16,598 nucleotides of DNA from Chloroflexota bacterium (GCA_016190465.1 JACPQP010000568.1:1-16598), one strand, 5' to 3'; shown: positions 6,275 to 13,297, counted from the stretch's first letter. The notes: generated from the letters alone by a model not told the origin. Translations and numbers: made by a program.

Positions 6275-7546
6275 TCAGTCCATCTTGCGAAGGAACGGCA
6301 TCCGAACCGCGAACGCGACGGTGGCGATGCTCGTGAGCGCGCCGCCCAGCGCCAGGGCGGCCGGTGTCCCCCACATTTCGGCGACCGCGCCAATCGGGAG
6401 CGTGCCGACCGGCATCAGGCCCCAGATCAGCATGTACAGGCTCATGACCCGTCCGCGGAGCTCGTTGGGGACGGTCATCTGAAGGAGCGAGTTCGTCAGG
6501 GTCATCTGGCCAAAGCTGACTACACCGATCACCACGAGCACGAGCATAGCCAGCGGGAACCAGCGGACCAGCGACAGGGCGACGAGCGCGAGGCCAAAGG
6601 CGAACGTGCTGACGAGCAGCACCGTGCCTTTGTGGCGGAGGCGGCTCCCCGTGACGGCCAGGGAGGTCGTGGCCACGAGCGCGCCCAGGCCGATGGCCGA
6701 GTTGAGCAGGCCCAGGCCACCGGCATCGAGGCCGAGCTCATCCCGGGCGAACGCCGGCAGGAGCGCCATAAAGGGCATCCCGAACAGTGTGGGGACGGCG
6801 ATCAGCGCGATGAGCGCGAGGATCGTCTGATGGCCCAGGCTGTAGCGTATCCCCCCGATCAGGTTGCGCCAGGCCGACTGTGGGTGAGCGGGAGCCGGCC
6901 CCCGTCGATACTGCATCGCCGCGATGACGAGGACGGTGCTGAGGTAGAAGAGAGCGCCCACGACCATCGCGCCGCCATTCCCAAGGCGCACCAGGAGGAG
7001 GCCGGCGAGCACCGGTCCGACGATCCGGGTGACGCTGAAGATCGCCGAGTTGAGCGCGATCGCGCTCAACAGGATGTCCCGCCGAACGATCTCGACCACG
7101 ATCGCCTGACGGGCCGGCATGTTCAGGCTCATCAGCGCGCCCGTGAGGAAGCTGATGGCGTAGATGTGCTCGACCAGGATGGCGTTACCGACGACCAGCG
7201 CTGCCAGGAGCGCCATCAGCGCGAAGGTGGCGCCCTGAGTCAGCAGGATCAGCCGGCGCCGGTCGAGTCGATCGGCGAGCACGCCACCGGGGATGGAGAA
7301 GCCCAACGTCGGAATCATGGAGAAGAACGAGACGAGGCCAAGCTGGAACGGCGAGTTCGTCAGCTCCAGGACGAGCCACCCGAGCGCGAGCTGGGTCATC
7401 CACCAGCCGGCGAACGAGAAGAAGCTGGCGCTCCAGAGCAGCCGGAAATCGTGTGACTGGAGCGCCGGGAACCACCGCAGCAGGGGAGAGGGAGGGGGAG
7501 CGGGAGCCGCCGCAAGGGGTTGAGCATCCCTGGTCTCGATCGTCAC
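6275..7546 (-). CDS. MFS transporter, EntS/MFS_3-like exporter
   Basis: A 423-aa inner-membrane protein with about twelve hydrophobic segments. MFS motif A is visible as GGVLADRLDRRRLI at about 87-100, between helices 2 and 3. The N-terminal SHDFRLLWSASFFSFAGWWM and the region LSAIALNSAIFSVTRIVGP are typical of the EntS/MFS_3 (PF05977) group of proton-driven exporters, some of which export siderophores or drugs. The substrate here is unknown and no siderophore genes are nearby. The GTG at 7546 is preferred because GGGGAGG is 5 nt upstream; the ORF could extend to an ATG at 7573. It lies upstream of the M20 peptidase on the same strand. The first ~25 residues are Pro/Ala-rich and probably cytoplasmic. 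Confidence 0.88.
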   Translation of the reverse strand: MTIETRDAQPLAAAPAPPPSPLLRWFPALQSHDFRLLWSASFFSFAGWWMTQLALGWLVLELTNSPFQLGLVSFFSMIPTLGFSIPGGVLADRLDRRRLILLTQGATFALMALLAALVVGNAILVEHIYAISFLTGALMSLNMPARQAIVVEIVRRDILLSAIALNSAIFSVTRIVGPVLAGLLLVRLGNGGAMVVGALFYLSTVLVIAAMQYRRGPAPAHPQSAWRNLIGGIRYSLGHQTILALIALIAVPTLFGMPFMALLPAFARDELGLDAGGLGLLNSAIGLGALVATTSLAVTGSRLRHKGTVLLVSTFAFGLALVALSLVRWFPLAMLVLVVIGVVSFGQMTLTNSLLQMTVPNELRGRVMSLYMLIWGLMPVGTLPIGAVAEMWGTPAALALGGALTSIATVAFAVRMPFLRKMD

Positions 7547-7617
7547 CGCGCCTCCCCCATGCCCGCTGGTCAATCGCCAGGCAGCCCTGCTCCCATTCTA
7601 ACCGATACTTCTCACCA

Positions 7618-7649
7618 GCGCCAGGCGGGGGTGGACCCCGCTCTGGCGC
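7618..7649. repeat. GC-rich hairpin
   Basis: GCGCCAG plus GCGGGG pair with CCCCGC and CTGGCGC around the loop GTGGA, with one bulged T: a 13-bp stem. No T-run follows on either strand, so a simple intrinsic terminator is unlikely; a repeat-type palindrome fits better. It shares GGGGGTGGACC with the CRISPR-like units at 10578 and 10642. Confidence 0.6.
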
Positions 7650-7683
7650 GACTGGCAGATTCGCTACCGGCTCAAACACCGGT

Positions 7684-7749
7684 GGAACCGCAGATGAACG
7701 CAGATCGGGGCTCGACAATCTGCGTTCATCTGCGTTCATCTGCGGTTCC
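7684..7749. repeat. Perfect 22-bp inverted repeat of the CGCAGATGAACGCAGAT type
   Basis: Left arm 7684-7705 and right arm 7728-7749 are exact reverse complements. The right side carries an additional TGCGTTCATC unit (7721-7730). The sequence type resembles dispersed repeats in other large GC-rich genomes. It ends 12 bp before the extended -10 element, so it covers the -35 region of the presumed aro promoter. Confidence 0.8.
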
Positions 7750-7761
7750 TCTCAGGGACTG

Positions 7762-7770
7762 TGCTATAAT
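7762..7770 (+). promoter_or_regulatory. Extended -10 promoter for the orf98-aro operon
   Basis: TG-C-TATAAT: a perfect -10 hexamer (7765-7770) preceded by the TGn extension. The -35 region at the usual spacing is GCGGTT inside the inverted repeat and is poor, as is common for extended -10 promoters. Transcription would begin near 7777, leaving a leader of about 120 nt before the first gene. Confidence 0.55.
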
Positions 7771-7900
7771 GACGCCACGGTGCCAGGTCCTGCCAATCGG
7801 GTTTGACTGGTGGATCGGGAGAAGACCGGCCAGCGGCCCTTCGTACCTGGCGCCGCAGCAGTTTGGTGGATTTGTCGTCACCTGGTGAGCTGAGGGGATT

Positions 7901-8197
7901 GTGTCACCGGCAAAGTGTCTGGTCGTGCTGATCGTCGTCGCCGTGCTCGGCTTTCTGTTCATCTTCAACCGCCGCAAGATGAATCAGCTCACCATCGGCA
8001 TTATCGTGACGTACATCGTCCTGGCGGCGTACCGCCTGTCGCAGCAACAGAATGACGAAGAGACGCTGTGGTCGATGGCCATCTTCTTCGGCGGGGGCCT
8101 GTTGCTCTGGGGAGGTCTCTGGATCGCGCACCGCTACAGTGTGCGGAAGTCGCACCGCGCCAACTCCAGCCCGCCGAACTCGTCCCGTCGTAAGTAG
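7901..8197 (+). CDS. Small membrane protein, first gene of the aro operon
   Basis: A 98-aa protein of unknown function with three hydrophobic stretches: about residues 6-24 (CLVVLIVVAVLGFLFIF), 31-46 (LTIGIIVTYIVLAAYRL) and 60-78 (WSMAIFFGGGLLLWGGLWI). A charged, Ser/Pro/Arg-rich tail (residues 80-98) is probably cytoplasmic. The start is GTG with GAGGGGA just upstream; an internal ATG at 7979 would lose the first helix and has a poorer site. The TAG stop falls inside the palindromic repeat that separates it from aroF, so the repeat may have set the present C-terminus. I do not recognise a family. Confidence 0.65.
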   Translation: MSPAKCLVVLIVVAVLGFLFIFNRRKMNQLTIGIIVTYIVLAAYRLSQQQNDEETLWSMAIFFGGGLLLWGGLWIAHRYSVRKSHRANSSPPNSSRRK

Positions 8198-8221
8198 GGG
8201 CAGGCCCCCGTACCTGCCCCC
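8194..8221 (+). repeat. GGGGCAGG palindrome, copy 1
   Basis: GGGGCAGG (8197-8204) and CCTGCCCC (8213-8220) form an 8-bp hairpin. The 28-bp segment matches the reverse complement of 10611-10638 at 26 of 28 positions, showing that the same element was inserted twice in this operon in opposite orientation. It holds the orf98 stop codon and ends 19 bp before the aroF start. Confidence 0.85.
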
Positions 8222-8240
8222 GGAGATCAGGGAGCAGCCA

Positions 8241-9254
8241 ATGATTGTGGTGATGCAACGCGGCGCAACCCAGGCGCAGCTCGGCGAGGTCGTGCGTCGG
8301 GTCGAAGAGCTTGGCTTCCGCGCCCACGTGTCGCAGGGTGAAGAGCGGACTATCGTCGGGATCATCGGGGACGAACGGCCGTTGGCCGCCGAGCCGCTCG
8401 AGGCGCTCGACGGGGTCGAGCAGGTCCTCCCGATCCTTCAGCCGTTCAAGCTGGCCAGTCGCGACTTTCGAAGCGCGAACACCGTCGTCTCGCTGAATGG
8501 CGTCAAGATCGGTGGACGCGAGATCGTCGTGATCGCTGGCCCTTGCGCGGTCGAGAGCCGGGAGCAGATCCGCGAGACCGCCTACGCGGTGCGCGAGGCT
8601 GGCGCACGGGTGCTGCGCGGCGGCGCCTTCAAGCCACGGACCTCGCCCTACAGCTTCCAGGGCCTGGGGCGCGAGGGGCTCGAGCTGCTCCACGAGGCCG
8701 CCGAGGAGGTCGGGCTGCCGGTCGTCACCGAAGTGATGTCGCCCGCGGATGTCGAGCTCGTCGGCGAGCACGCTCAGATGCTCCAGATCGGCACCCGCAA
8801 CATGCTGAACTACAGCCTCCTCCACGCCGTCGGCCGCTCCGGCCGGCCGACGCTGCTCAAGCGCGGCTTCAGCTCGACGATTCAGGAGCTCCTCATGGCC
8901 GCCGAGTATATCCTGTCCAACCGCAATTACAACCTCGTCCTCTGCGAGCGCGGCATCCGCACGTTCGAGACGGCCACCCGCAATACCCTCGACATCAACG
9001 CGGTGCCGGTGCTCAAGCAGCTCACCCACCTGCCCGTCATCGTCGACCCCAGCCACGCGACCGGTAAGTGGCAGTACGTCGGCGCGGCGGCCCGGGCGGC
9101 GGTCGCCGCGGGGGCAGACGGGTTGATCGTCGAGGTCCACCCGCACCCCGAGCGGGCGCTCTCCGACGGCGCGCAGTCGTTGAAGCCGGAGGCCTTCGTG
9201 AAGCTGATGGCCGAGCTTCGGCGGGTTGCCGAGGCCGTCGACCGCACGCTTTAG
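8241..9254 (+). CDS. aroF: 3-deoxy-7-phosphoheptulonate (DAHP) synthase, type I-beta, with ACT-like domain
   Basis: A 337-aa cytoplasmic enzyme that condenses phosphoenolpyruvate and erythrose 4-phosphate, the first step of the shikimate pathway. Residues 1-70 form a ferredoxin/ACT-like regulatory domain (MIVVMQRGATQAQLGEVV) as in the Thermotoga-type enzyme, where tyrosine or phenylalanine inhibits; that regulation is expected from the family, not shown here. The catalytic barrel shows IAGPCAVES (98-106) with metal ligand C102; LRGGAFKPRTSPYSFQG (125-141), which binds substrate; DPSHATG (269-275) with H272; VEVHPHPERALSDG with E298 and D309. The ATG at 8241 has AGGGAG upstream and gives the full family length; the ORF runs open further upstream, but that part is not homologous. 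aroA follows 8 nt after the stop. Confidence 0.95.
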   Translation: MIVVMQRGATQAQLGEVVRRVEELGFRAHVSQGEERTIVGIIGDERPLAAEPLEALDGVEQVLPILQPFKLASRDFRSANTVVSLNGVKIGGREIVVIAGPCAVESREQIRETAYAVREAGARVLRGGAFKPRTSPYSFQGLGREGLELLHEAAEEVGLPVVTEVMSPADVELVGEHAQMLQIGTRNMLNYSLLHAVGRSGRPTLLKRGFSSTIQELLMAAEYILSNRNYNLVLCERGIRTFETATRNTLDINAVPVLKQLTHLPVIVDPSHATGKWQYVGAAARAAVAAGADGLIVEVHPHPERALSDGAQSLKPEAFVKLMAELRRVAEAVDRTL

Positions 9255-9262
9255 GCCCGGTG

Positions 9263-10564
9263 ATGAGCGCGGCGATCACGCTCTCGGCGCCGGCCCGGCC
9301 GGTCGATGGGGTGGTGACTCTCCCCGGCTCGAAGAGCTACACGAATCGGGCGCTGGTCGTCGCAGCTCTGGCGAATGGCGCGACGACGATCCGCTCCGCG
9401 CTCTTCAGCGAGGATACGTTCCACATGGCCGACTCGCTCCGTCGGCTGGGGATCGCCGTCCACGAGGATCCGGCGGCGGAGACCTTCGTCGTCGAGGGAC
9501 GGGGCGGTGTCATCCCCGCGCACCAGGTCGAGCTCTTCGTCGGCAACTCGGGCACGACGGCGCGCTTTCTCCTCGGCTTGCTCACGCTTGGCCAAGGTCG
9601 CTACCTGCTGGACGGCGTGCCGCGGATGCGCGAGCGGCCGATCCAGCCGCTCCTGGACGCGCTCGTTCAGCTCGGCGGCGACGCGGCGTCGGTGAACGGC
9701 ACCGGCTGTCCGCCGGTCCACGTGGCGGCGAACGGCCTGCTCGGTGGCGTGGCCACGATGGCCGGCAACCAGAGCAGCCAGTATTTCAGCGCGCTTCTGC
9801 TCGTCGGGGCCTACGCCCGTCGCGGCGTCGACGTCGAGGTCGTTGGCGACCTGGTGTCGAAGCCCTACATCGACATGACCGCGGCGACGCTGCGTGCGTT
9901 CGGCGTGGCGATGGAGAACGACGGCTATCGCCGGTTTCGGGTCGCCGCCGGCCAGCGGTACGTCGCCCGCGACTACGCGGTCGAGCCCGACGCCTCGGCC
10001 GCGTGCTACTTCCTGGCCGCGGCGGCAATCCTTGGCGGACGGGTCCGGCTCGCCCATCTCGGCGCGGACTCCGTCCAGGGCGATGCCCGCTTCGCGGATG
10101 TCCTCGAGGCGATGGGTTGCGCTGTCGTCCGCTCGGCAGATTCCCTCGAGGTGCGCGGCACCGGAGCGCTCGCCGGTGTCGACGTCGACCTCGGCGCCAT
10201 GTCGGACCAGGTGCCGACGCTGGCGGCGATCGCCCCGTTCGCCACGTCCCCGGTGACGATTCGGAACGTCGCGCACGTCCGCCTGAAAGAGACGGACCGG
10301 CTGGCGGCGGTCGCGACCGAGCTGCGACGCCTCGGCGTGCGCGTCGACGAGCAGCCCGACGGCCTCGTCATCTTTCCTTCAGCCCTCCGGCCCGCGCGGG
10401 TCGAGACCTACGACGACCACCGAATGGCGATGAGCTTCGCGCTGATCGGGTTGCGCGTGCCCGGCGTTGAAATCGCCAACCCGGCCTGCGTCGCCAAGAC
10501 CTTCCCTGATTACTTCGAGCGGCTCGCCGCGTTCACTGGTGCGGACGCATGCTTCGCTTTCTGA
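9263..10564 (+). CDS. aroA: 3-phosphoshikimate 1-carboxyvinyltransferase (EPSP synthase)
   Basis: A 433-aa enzyme joining shikimate 3-phosphate and phosphoenolpyruvate, the sixth shikimate step. Motifs: LPGSKSYTNR (20-29, K24), GNSGTTARF (94-102), RMRERP (121-126), SSQYFSALL (171-179), SDQVPTLAA with D315 as the presumed catalytic Asp, VRLKETDRL with E343, and YDDHRMAM plus KTFPDYF near the end. GNSGTTARF, where class I enzymes have GNAGTAMRP, points to a class II-like enzyme; glyphosate tolerance would need testing. ATG 9263 (or GTG 9260) follows the aroF stop by a few bases. The last 16 nt (10549-10564) coincide with the start of a duplicate aroC beginning, implying that aroA and aroC once overlapped by 16 nt. 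The C-terminal residues ACFAF come from that overlap. Confidence 0.96.
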   Translation: MSAAITLSAPARPVDGVVTLPGSKSYTNRALVVAALANGATTIRSALFSEDTFHMADSLRRLGIAVHEDPAAETFVVEGRGGVIPAHQVELFVGNSGTTARFLLGLLTLGQGRYLLDGVPRMRERPIQPLLDALVQLGGDAASVNGTGCPPVHVAANGLLGGVATMAGNQSSQYFSALLLVGAYARRGVDVEVVGDLVSKPYIDMTAATLRAFGVAMENDGYRRFRVAAGQRYVARDYAVEPDASAACYFLAAAAILGGRVRLAHLGADSVQGDARFADVLEAMGCAVVRSADSLEVRGTGALAGVDVDLGAMSDQVPTLAAIAPFATSPVTIRNVAHVRLKETDRLAAVATELRRLGVRVDEQPDGLVIFPSALRPARVETYDDHRMAMSFALIGLRVPGVEIANPACVAKTFPDYFERLAAFTGADACFAF

Positions 10565-10580
10565 CGGCTGGCCGATCGCA
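10549..10580 (+). repeat. Duplicate of the first 32 nt of aroC, left copy
   Basis: Matches 10674-10705 at 30 of 32 positions, the differences being CG against GA at the 25th-26th bases. It begins at an ATG and contains the aroA stop codon. Together the two copies flank the 93-bp insert 10581-10673. Confidence 0.9.
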
Positions 10581-10689
10581 ATGTCCCCACACGCGTGGGG
10601 GTGGACCCAGAGGGGCAGGCACGGGGGCCTGCCCCTACTTTGCAATGTCCCCACGCGCGTGGGGGTGGACCGTATGCTTCGCTTTCTGA
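10549..10689 (+). CDS. 46-codon ORF created by the insertion at the aroC start
   Basis: Starts at the old aroC ATG inside the aroA end. It reads the aroC codons M-L-R-F-L-T-A-G, continues through both palindromic units and the spacer, and ends at a TGA (10687-10689) inside the second aroC copy. Its stop overlaps the working aroC start by 16 nt, just as aroA's stop overlaps this ORF's start. The peptide is rich in Gly, Pro, Arg and Cys and unlikely to fold or function. If translated, it would carry ribosomes from aroA to aroC. Confidence 0.3.
   Translation: MLRFLTAGRSQCPHTRGGGPRGAGTGACPYFAMSPRAWGWTVCFAF
10611..10638 (-). repeat. GGGGCAGG palindrome, copy 2 (inverted)
   Basis: AGGGGCAGGC and GCCTGCCCCT form a perfect 10-bp stem with a 6-nt loop. 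The segment is 26/28 identical to 8194-8221 in the opposite orientation and fills most of the spacer between the two CRISPR-like units. Confidence 0.85.
10661..10668 (+). promoter_or_regulatory. Repeat-derived Shine-Dalgarno site of aroC
   Basis: GGGGGTGG, the right part of the second CRISPR-like unit, stands 5-8 nt before the aroC ATG at 10674. GGGGG can pair with CCUCC of 16S rRNA with one G-U pair. No stronger site is present between it and the start. Confidence 0.5.
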
Positions 10690-11828
10690 CGGCTGGCGAA
10701 TCGCACGGCCCCGGCCTGACGGGAATCGTCGATGGCCTGCCGGCGGGCCTGGCGCTCGCGGAGGAGGACCTGGCCCGCGACCTGGCGCGCCGACAGCTCG
10801 GCTACGGGCGCGGGGGACGCATGAAGATCGAGCAGGACCGCGCCGAGATTCGCGGCGGCGTCGCGAAGGGGTTGACGACCGGCGGGCCGATCGCGCTCTG
10901 GATCGAGAACCGGGACTGGCCGAACTGGAAGGACCGCGAGCTCGAGCGACTCACGGTGCCACGTCCGGGCCACGCCGACCTCGCGGGGGTGATGAAATAC
11001 CTGCTCGACGACACGCGGATCGTCCTGGAGCGGGCGAGCGCGCGAGAGACGGCGATGCGCGTGGCCGTCGGCGCGGTGGCGAGAAGGCTGCTCGCCGAGT
11101 TCGGCGTCTCGATTCGCTCGCAGGTGCTCCAGATCGGCCCGGCCAGAGCCGTCCCGGGCGACCTTGCCGACCCTGCCGTGGTCGAGCGGGTCGAGGCGTC
11201 GGCAGTGCGGGCGGCGGATCCGGCGAGCGAGGATCGGCTGCGCGCCGCGGTCGACGCGGCGAAGGCGCGACAGGATACCGTCGGCGGGGTCTTCGAGGTG
11301 ATCGCGTTCGGGGTGATCCCGGGGCTTGGCAGCCACGTCCAGTGGGATCGCAAGCTCGACGGGCGGCTCGCCCAGGCGCTGATGAGCATCCAGGCGGTCA
11401 AGGCGGTGGCGATCGGCGACGGCTTCGAGGTCGGCGGGCGATACGGCACCGAGGCGCACGACGGCATGACGGCGCGAGACGGAACGATCCGGCGGCTGAC
11501 CAACCGGGCCGGAGGGATCGAGGGGGGGATGACGAACGGTGAGCCGGTCGTCGTTCGCGTGGTGAAGAAGCCGATCTCGACGACCGCCGCACCCCAGCCG
11601 ACGGTGGATCTCGCCACGCTCGCGGACGTTCCGAGCCAGTACATCCGCTCCGATGTCTGCGCGGTCCCGGCCGCCGCGGTCGTCGGCGAGGCCGCGGTCG
11701 CCTGGGTCCTCGCCGACGCGCTCCTGGAGAAGCTCGGCGGCGACAGCGTCCGCGAGATCCACGCCAACCTCGAGAGCTACCTGGCCCAGTTAGCGATCCG
11801 CTATCAGCGACCAAGGATAGCGACGTGA
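10674..11828 (+). CDS. aroC: Chorismate synthase
   Basis: A 384-aa FMN-dependent enzyme that turns EPSP into chorismate, the last common step to aromatic amino acids. Motifs: LTAGESHGPGLTGIVDG (5-21); RRQLGYGRGGRMKIEQD, an FMN/substrate loop; ERASARETAMRVAVG, a PROSITE-type signature; TNRAGGIEGGMTNGEP; RSDVCAVPAAAVVGEAAVAW. Length is normal. The ATG at 10674 gives the usual N-terminus MLRFLTAGESHG. The frame stays open upstream to 10467, but that part translates aroA's end and the repeats, so it is not used. An older start, now cut off by a 93-bp insert, remains at 10549. The stop overlaps the sulfatase start as GTGA. The enzyme needs reduced FMN, whose supplier is not in the window. Confidence 0.96.
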   Translation: MLRFLTAGESHGPGLTGIVDGLPAGLALAEEDLARDLARRQLGYGRGGRMKIEQDRAEIRGGVAKGLTTGGPIALWIENRDWPNWKDRELERLTVPRPGHADLAGVMKYLLDDTRIVLERASARETAMRVAVGAVARRLLAEFGVSIRSQVLQIGPARAVPGDLADPAVVERVEASAVRAADPASEDRLRAAVDAAKARQDTVGGVFEVIAFGVIPGLGSHVQWDRKLDGRLAQALMSIQAVKAVAIGDGFEVGGRYGTEAHDGMTARDGTIRRLTNRAGGIEGGMTNGEPVVVRVVKKPISTTAAPQPTVDLATLADVPSQYIRSDVCAVPAAAVVGEAAVAWVLADALLEKLGGDSVREIHANLESYLAQLAIRYQRPRIAT

Positions 11829-13171
11829 CCGACCGACCGAACATCGTCTACGTTTTCGCCGATCAGATGCGCGCGATGAGCGTTGGCTGCCTGCACGATG
11901 ATCCGGTGCAGACGCCCAACGTCGACCGCCTGGCCTCCCAGGGCGTGCTCTTCACCAACGCCGTCGCCAACACGCCCGTCTGCACGCCCAGCCGGGCCTC
12001 GCTCATCACCGGCAAACACGCGCTGAGCTGCCGCACGATCGCCAATGACTTGCGCCTGCCGGCGGACGAGCCGGGCATCGCCGACGTCCTGAAGGAGCAC
12101 GGCTACCGCCGGGGCTACATTGGCAAGTGGCACCTGGATGGCATCTCGCGCCACATGTTTACCCCGCCTGGCCGCCGTCGCCACGGGTTCGACGACTACT
12201 GGGCCGTCTACAACTGCAACCACAACTACTTTGACTGCAAGTGGTTTGAAGATGACTCGCCGGAGCTCAGGCGACGGCCGGGTTACGACGCCGACATCCA
12301 GACTGATCAGGCCATCGCCTTCCTCGAGCGCTTCCGGGAAGAGCCCTTCTGTCTCTACCTCTCCTGGGGGCCGCCCCACAACCCCTATCGCGTGGTGCCC
12401 CAGGAGTTCCTGGACATGTACCCGCCTGACGAGATCCCGCTCCGCCCGAACGTGGAGGGGCCGGACCGGGCGGCCATCGCCGGCTACTACGCCCACGTCT
12501 CCGCGCTCGACCGGAACGTCGGCCGTCTGATGGAGACGCTCGACCACCTCGGTCTGACCGAGAACACGATCGTCGTCTTTTCGTCGGACCACGGCGACAT
12601 GCTCTGGTCGCGCGGGCGTCTGAACAAGCAGCAGCCCTACGACGAGAGCATCCGCATTCCGCTCATCATCCGCTGGCCCGGCCATCTGCCGGCGGGCGTG
12701 GTCGACGATCTCCTGATCGGCGTCGTCGACCACGCACCAACCTTGCTCGGCCTGGCGGACGTCGACGTGCCCGCGGGGATGAACGGCCTCGATCTCAGCA
12801 GCGCGATCCGGGGCACCTCCGACGGGCGGCCGTCGTCAGCGCTCATCGCCGAGTACGTCTCCTTCGATCAGGCGCGAGACTGGCAGCCGTGGCGCGGCGT
12901 GCGGACCGAGCGGTACACCTACGTCCGCTGGCTTCAGGGCGGCGCCCTGCTCTACGACAACCGCGAGGATCCCTATCAGCTCCGCAACCTGATGCTCGAG
13001 CCTGGCCACGACAGTCTGGCCAGGGACCTCGAAGGTGAGCTCCGGCGCTGGCTCACCCGGCTGGATGACCAGTTCACCGCCGGCGAGGAGCACCTCCGCG
13101 AACTGGGTCGCTGGGAAGAGTGGCTGATCCGTCAGGAGCACTTCTACGGGTTTGGCACGCGGAACTTCTGA
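11825..13171 (+). CDS. Cytoplasmic Cys-type sulfatase (alkaline-phosphatase superfamily)
   Basis: A 448-aa type I sulfatase. The active-site signature PVCTPSRASLITGKH has C53 in C-x-P-S-R, the residue that a formylglycine-generating enzyme must oxidise. Other expected residues: D13 in FADQMR, R57, K101 and H103 in GKWH, and D255/H256 in SSDHGD, with K268 as a possible sulfate-binding Lys. Close relatives act as arylsulfatases, choline sulfatases or phosphonate hydrolases; the ester cleaved here is unknown. There is no signal peptide, so it should be cytoplasmic. GTG start overlaps the aroC stop by 4 nt, indicating translational coupling to the chorismate genes. No sulfatase-maturing enzyme or sulfate transporter lies in the window. 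Confidence 0.9.
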   Translation: MTDRPNIVYVFADQMRAMSVGCLHDDPVQTPNVDRLASQGVLFTNAVANTPVCTPSRASLITGKHALSCRTIANDLRLPADEPGIADVLKEHGYRRGYIGKWHLDGISRHMFTPPGRRRHGFDDYWAVYNCNHNYFDCKWFEDDSPELRRRPGYDADIQTDQAIAFLERFREEPFCLYLSWGPPHNPYRVVPQEFLDMYPPDEIPLRPNVEGPDRAAIAGYYAHVSALDRNVGRLMETLDHLGLTENTIVVFSSDHGDMLWSRGRLNKQQPYDESIRIPLIIRWPGHLPAGVVDDLLIGVVDHAPTLLGLADVDVPAGMNGLDLSSAIRGTSDGRPSSALIAEYVSFDQARDWQPWRGVRTERYTYVRWLQGGALLYDNREDPYQLRNLMLEPGHDSLARDLEGELRRWLTRLDDQFTAGEEHLRELGRWEEWLIRQEHFYGFGTRNF

Positions 13172-13297
13172 TATCTGATAGATGAGGATGTGGTCACTTC
13201 AACCCGAACCTCTCGATCAGTGCGGCCAGCCCATCGCGGCCGATTGCTGTCTGGTCAGGGCCAAGAATGTCACTGGGAGTTTGTTTGACATACGTCG

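Larger units (their letters stand above)
7547..7900. other. Divergent intergenic region
   Basis: About 354 bp between the MFS gene (minus) and the aro operon (plus). It contains a 13-bp hairpin (7618-7649), a perfect 22-bp inverted repeat (7684-7749) and an extended -10 promoter (7762-7770). A minus-strand TAGAAT (7595-7600) might serve the MFS gene but has no matching -35. I find no gene here. Confidence 0.6.
10578..10671 (+). repeat. Two-unit CRISPR-like palindromic repeat with one spacer
   Basis: Two 30-bp units (10578-10607 and 10642-10671) differ at one base. Each has the core CCCCAC-NCGC-GTGGGG followed by GTGGACC, the shape of type I-E CRISPR repeats (hairpin core, ACC-type 3' end). 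The spacer between them is 34 bp (10608-10641). However, the spacer contains a perfect inverted repeat that is a dispersed element of this genome, no cas gene is in the window, and the structure sits inside an operon. I therefore call it CRISPR-like, not a functional array. Confidence 0.6.

Noticed and set aside
7618..7649. Intrinsic terminator.
   Set aside because: The stem is strong, but it lies upstream of both divergent genes and no T-run follows on either strand.
9226..10470. Long alternative-frame ORF over aroA (414 codons), and similar ones over aroF (8001-9146, minus) and aroC (10595-11542).
   Set aside because: High GC content opens long shadow frames; products are Arg/Gly/Ala-rich, and the true frames carry full conserved motif sets.
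10578..10671. A functional CRISPR array.
   Set aside because: Only two repeats and one spacer, the spacer is a dispersed palindrome of the host genome, and there are no cas genes or leader nearby. Kept only as CRISPR-like.
10467..10673. In-frame upstream extension of aroC by 69 codons.
   Set aside because: It translates the aroA 3' end and the palindromic repeats. The family N-terminus MLRFLTAGESHG begins exactly at 10674.
13195..13297. Possible HicA remnant after hicB: MSNKLPV in one frame and GLAALIERFGLK in another on the minus strand.
   Set aside because: The pieces are in different frames, too far apart for the HicA layout and lack the G-S-H motif. The likeness is too weak to call a pseudogene.
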